From Lysinibacillus sphaericus (lineage in GTDB: Bacteria > Bacillota > Bacilli > Bacillales_A > Planococcaceae), in assembly GCF_002982115.1 (NCBI RefSeq), contig NZ_CP019980.1:1310001-1374000 (forward strand): a stretch of 64,000 bases of DNA, given 5' to 3'. A program made the translations under genes and the position numbers. This document shows positions 61,785 through 64,000 of the stretch, piece after piece (the first letter of the stretch is position 1; each line of letters starts with the position of its first letter). Under the pieces are notes generated by a model. That model did no database searches. It was not told where the DNA came from and saw only the letters and a list, made by a program, of their open reading frames with translations.

Positions 61785-61830
61785 CTATTCAACAATCGGG
61801 CGCAATTCTGTAATAAGAATCAGCGCTCGC
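61785..61830 (+). repeat. Second copy of the GGGCGCAATTCTG repeat
   Basis: ATTCAACAATCGGGCGCAAT and then TCTGTAATAAGAATCAGCGC. It matches the element at 60916-60952 but its right arm is mutated, so the stem is weaker. Confidence 0.7.
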
Positions 61831-62010
61831 TTTCATTAAAGGGCTAGATTGTGGGATAAGGGGTCTAGCCAGATTTATACGGATTCACAACGGTAGGCAA
61901 AGAAATATCCCCAAAAAAGGGGGAACAATATACTTTAACCCGAATTATCCAGTCTTCTTTTTAATCCGTCGTCTCCTTCATCCGTTATATATTAATTTTA
62001 TGTTTAGAGA

Positions 62011-62031
62011 TACATTGTAGGGGTATATGTA
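62011..62031. promoter_or_regulatory. Possible CsoR-type copper operator half
   Basis: GTAGGGGTAT in TACATTGTAGGGGTATATGT resembles half of a CsoR operator. It lies 37 bp before the copper-storage-like gene. Only one clear half-site is present, so this is weak. Confidence 0.3.
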
Positions 62032-62067
62032 TAGAGAGTAACATCTAAAATTTAGGTGGGATAGAAT

Positions 62068-62397
62068 TTGTCACATGAACAACGCCAAGAATTAATCCAG
62101 GCTTTACACCAATGTATGGCTGCCTGCAATCAATGCTTTGACGCTTGTCTAAAGGAAGACGATGTAAAGATGATGGCTGAATGCATCAGATTAGACCGGG
62201 AATGTGCAGATATCTGTAACTTTTTAGAGCAGGCGTTAGCACGAAATACACCATTTGCTTCAGAGCTAGCATCAGTATGTGCGACAGTATGCGAGGCGTG
62301 TGGCAATGAATGTAAGAAACATGATCATGAACATTGCCAGCAGTGTGCGGAAGCTTGTTTCAAATGTGCAGAGGCTTGCAGAAAGCTAGCTGCTTAA
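62068..62397 (+). CDS. Cytosolic copper-storage-like four-helix protein (DUF326, Csp3 type)
   Basis: The 109-residue protein has repeated Cys-x-x-(x)-Cys helices: LHQCMAACNQCFDACL, MAECIRLDRECADICNFL, VCATVCEACGNECKKH and CQQCAEACFKCAEACRKL. This is the Csp/DUF326 four-helix bundle, which in Csp3 proteins lines the core with Cys thiolates that bind many Cu(I) ions. There is no signal peptide, so it is cytosolic. The start is TTG with TAGGTGGG before it. No copper exporter or CsoR gene is adjacent. Confidence 0.88.
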   Translation: MSHEQRQELIQALHQCMAACNQCFDACLKEDDVKMMAECIRLDRECADICNFLEQALARNTPFASELASVCATVCEACGNECKKHDHEHCQQCAEACFKCAEACRKLAA

Positions 62398-62804
62398 TTT
62401 CTTTTCTTACTTAAAAAATACTTTATCCAGCATTAAGTACTTTTTCACGAGTCGGGACGTCCAATTATTTGGCGTCTTTTTTATTGATACAAAGCAATTA
62501 TTAAGCTTCTCCATCGTATATGAACTAAATCTTTCTGAAAAGCAGTAAAAGGGATTGGTTCAATCGCTCCCCCTTTATATTAAAGAAAAAAGATATGCTT
62601 CTTTATCGATTAAAGAAACGATAAATGTACTAGACCAGGAAGAAAACTATAACGACTTTTTCCTTTATAGTGATATTGGGATAATAGGTGAGTTTTCTAA
62701 TAATCCCTTTGAATGCAATTTCATTACATAACAATTACAATTATTAATAAGCTAGGTTACAAGATAAGGAAATAACCGATAAAATAAGATGGAGGGATAA
62801 AAAT
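62398..62804. other. Intergenic region with terminator and gene remnant
   Basis: The first part carries a terminator-like hairpin, GACGTCCAA/TTGGCGTC at 62456-62476 with a T run. From 62555 a 58-codon frame (TTG start, AAAAGGGA just before) reads LVQSLPLYIKEKRYASLSIK and, later, NDFFLYSDIGIIGEFSNNPF. It looks protein-like and may be the end of a lost gene or a small real one. The last 70 bp are the leader of the next gene. Confidence 0.4.
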
Positions 62805-63302
62805 ATGAAAAAACTAGGGACTCTATACTTTTTCTGCGGAAAAATGGGAGCTGGAAAAACGACTAAATCAAAACAAGTGGCTTTAGAGAAGCAAGCAGTA
62901 TTGTTATCTGAGGATGAATGGCTTGCATCTCTTTACCCTAATCAGATTACAACATTTGAAGACTATCTTAAATTCTCAGCGCAACTCAAGCCGATGATGA
63001 AAAAGCATGTCCAAAACATATTAAGTGTTGGTACAGATGTAGTCATGGATTTTCCAGGTAATACTCAACAACAGCGAAAATGGTTTTTGGATATTGCATC
63101 AGAGGTAAATGCAAACCATCAACTAATTTTCCTTAATTTAAATAATGAGCAATGCTTACGTCAAATTGCACAAAGATGTATCGAACAACCCGAAAGAGCA
63201 ACTTTTGACACAGAAGAGACGTTTATTCATGTTACTAATTTTTTTGAAGAACCAGAAGTATCCGAGGGTTTAAATATTTTAGAGTTTAGTGGGGAAGAAT
63301 AA
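62805..63302 (+). CDS. P-loop AAA_33-type ATPase/kinase-like protein
   Basis: The 165-residue protein starts with a Walker A motif, FFCGKMGAGKTTKSKQ, typical of AAA_33/zeta-toxin/shikimate-kinase-like small-molecule kinases. SEDEWLASLYP and VVMDFPGNTQQQRKWF give the Asp/Glu-containing strands, and RCIEQPERATFDTEETF the lid region with Arg. The substrate is unknown; phosphorylation of a small molecule or an antibiotic is possible. GGAGGG precedes the ATG. It lacks a toxin-antitoxin partner gene. Confidence 0.8.
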   Translation: MKKLGTLYFFCGKMGAGKTTKSKQVALEKQAVLLSEDEWLASLYPNQITTFEDYLKFSAQLKPMMKKHVQNILSVGTDVVMDFPGNTQQQRKWFLDIASEVNANHQLIFLNLNNEQCLRQIAQRCIEQPERATFDTEETFIHVTNFFEEPEVSEGLNILEFSGEE

Positions 63303-63440
63303 TAAGGTTTGCAACATATCCTTGAAGATTTAAAGTGTGTAAAAAAATACCAAAATAGACCAGCGATAGTTTCTATTAAAGGTAATGAGATTGTTCGGAT
63401 TTAGGTGATTACATTAAAGGCGATTGGCATTCTAGTAATT

Positions 63441-63482
63441 CACCCTACTCTGTAAGGTATAGAGGGTGATTTACTTTTTTTT
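63441..63482 (+). terminator. Hairpin ending the antisense transcript to the Hol_Tox gene
   Basis: Stem CACCCTACTCT/AGAGGGTG with a TTTTTTTTT run on the plus strand. It abuts the 3' end of the minus-strand toxin gene, the arrangement of a convergent toxin/antisense RNA pair. Confidence 0.6.
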
Positions 63483-63566
63483 TGAAAAAGTAAATGACAA
63501 CGCAAGAATCGTTACAATAAGTGTAGCGAAACTAAACATGAGCGTTATAGACTCATAAACTGTCAT
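63471..63566 (-). CDS. Hol_Tox-type small hydrophobic toxin
   Basis: A 31-residue peptide starting at an ATG with AGGAGA 8 bp before it. It begins MTVYESITLMFSFATLIVTI and ends in a Lys-rich tail (FSKKK). The MTVxES-x-x-LM start, single membrane segment and Lys tail are the features of the putative holin-like toxins of Bacillus (Hol_Tox), proposed or shown to be type I toxins controlled by antisense RNA. A hairpin with a long T run on the opposite strand lies at its 3' end. Confidence 0.75.
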   Translation of the reverse strand: MTVYESITLMFSFATLIVTILALSFTFSKKK

Positions 63567-63683
63567 TGGAACCATCTCCTTTATTTTCGTTTGAAACGAA
63601 TTTTTGGAATAAAAGATGACCAATCACCCTTAATATCTCAATCTACTACATGTAGAAATTATACCTTTATTGGCGTTTAATAT

Positions 63684-63733
63684 TAAAAAAGCGAACACTA
63701 ATTCTTTTGTACGATTATAAGGGAATTAGTGTT
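63684..63733 (-). terminator. Terminator of the endonuclease gene
   Basis: Stem AACACTAATTC/GAATTAGTGTT, 3 bp after the stop codon on the minus strand, followed by T-rich sequence on that strand. Confidence 0.85.
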
Positions 63734-63735
63734 TT

Positions 63736-64000
63736 TTAATTTGTTACGATACATTCTGCAATCTCTGGAAAATCAATAAATGGATTCCGATTGCCTTGAA
63801 GTTCATGGATAGCTAGGTTGCGATGCTTTTCATAGATAGATACTGGAAAAGATTGATGCCATTTTAACAATAAGAAGATATTCACTAGTTCTTTTTTTAT
63901 TATGTTTGGATAGCGAATTAGGAAATAGAGTGTAGCTCTAGCAACGATTCCTTTGCCGTATTCTGGTTCGAATTTACTTTCTTCAGCTTTGCCGCAGCCA
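63736..64000 (-). CDS. Endonuclease I family nuclease (5' part outside the window)
   Basis: The last 87 codons of a gene running off the window end. The residues FEPEYGKGIVARATLYFLIR and WHQSFPVSIYEKHRNLAIHE, then QGNRNPFIDFPE, are the C-terminal half of the EndA/endonuclease I family (B. subtilis YurI/Bsn). This half includes the RN-x-x-I and GNRNPF-D motifs. Known relatives are secreted, non-specific DNA/RNA endonucleases. The catalytic His region and any signal peptide are outside the window. Confidence 0.88.
   Translation of the reverse strand, partial: GCGKAEESKFEPEYGKGIVARATLYFLIRYPNIIKKELVNIFLLLKWHQSFPVSIYEKHRNLAIHELQGNRNPFIDFPEIAECIVTN

Noticed and set aside
62805-63302. Zeta toxin of a toxin-antitoxin pair
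   Set aside because: Walker A is shared by many small kinases; no epsilon antitoxin gene is adjacent.

Overview
The window looks like chromosomal DNA from a low-GC, endospore-forming member of the Bacillaceae/Planococcaceae, most like Lysinibacillus. The reasons are the AT-rich sequence, strong AGGAGG ribosome sites, many TTG/GTG starts, spore genes (sspI, sspH, gerE, a SleL-type cortex hydrolase) and a gene order matching the Bacillus subtilis infC-to-ysnB segment. The genus is my inference; no rRNA is present.

Layout. 1-3.8 kb: infC (cut by the window edge), rpmI, rplT, ysdA, ysdB, a dimeric dUTPase and ysdC. 3.9-6.4 kb: a DUF2975 membrane protein/XRE regulator pair with a decayed second copy, then argF with ARG boxes. 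6.5-13.2 kb: a LysR regulator and an S-alkyl-cysteine (ytmI/cmo-like) operon: two flavin monooxygenases, a glutaredoxin-like protein, a cystine-type ABC importer without an ATPase, and a GNAT acetyltransferase. 13.4-24 kb: glcD, sspI, an orphan sigma factor, a membrane EAL protein, sspH and a tiny partner, a LysM/GH18 hydrolase, a CotQ-like flavoprotein, and an RsbQ hydrolase next to a PAS-GGDEF diguanylate cyclase.

24-41.9 kb is syntenic core: rsmY/ysgA, T-box-controlled pheS-pheT, rnhC, zapA, cvpA-like, polX, mutS2, yshE, then the fatty-acid block lcfA-fadR-fadB-etfB-etfA with two FadR-type palindromes, and trxA. A complete IS3-family element (41.87-43.16 kb) sits in the trxA terminator. 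43.2-56 kb continues the core: uvrC, lysine-riboswitch lysC, yslB, sdhCAB, a thioesterase, gerE, ysmB, murI, a hemolysin-III protein where B. subtilis has gerM, rph, ysnA and ysnB. 56-59.5 kb: selO, a DUF2639-like peptide, an unknown helical protein and an SDR.

59.7-64 kb follows a tRNA-Arg(UCU) gene and looks like an accessory, partly decayed region: repeats, an orphan hypothetical gene, a frameshifted GNAT gene, a cytosolic copper-storage-like protein, a P-loop kinase-like ATPase, a Hol_Tox-type small toxin opposite a probable antisense RNA, and the 3' end of an endonuclease I gene.

Most of the window is housekeeping sequence. The best candidates for something less ordinary are the RsbQ/PAS-GGDEF pair, the cmo cluster lacking its ATPase, an aspartokinase with altered signature residues, three 21-bp-period repeats upstream of lcfA, and the IS insertion in the trxA terminator loop.
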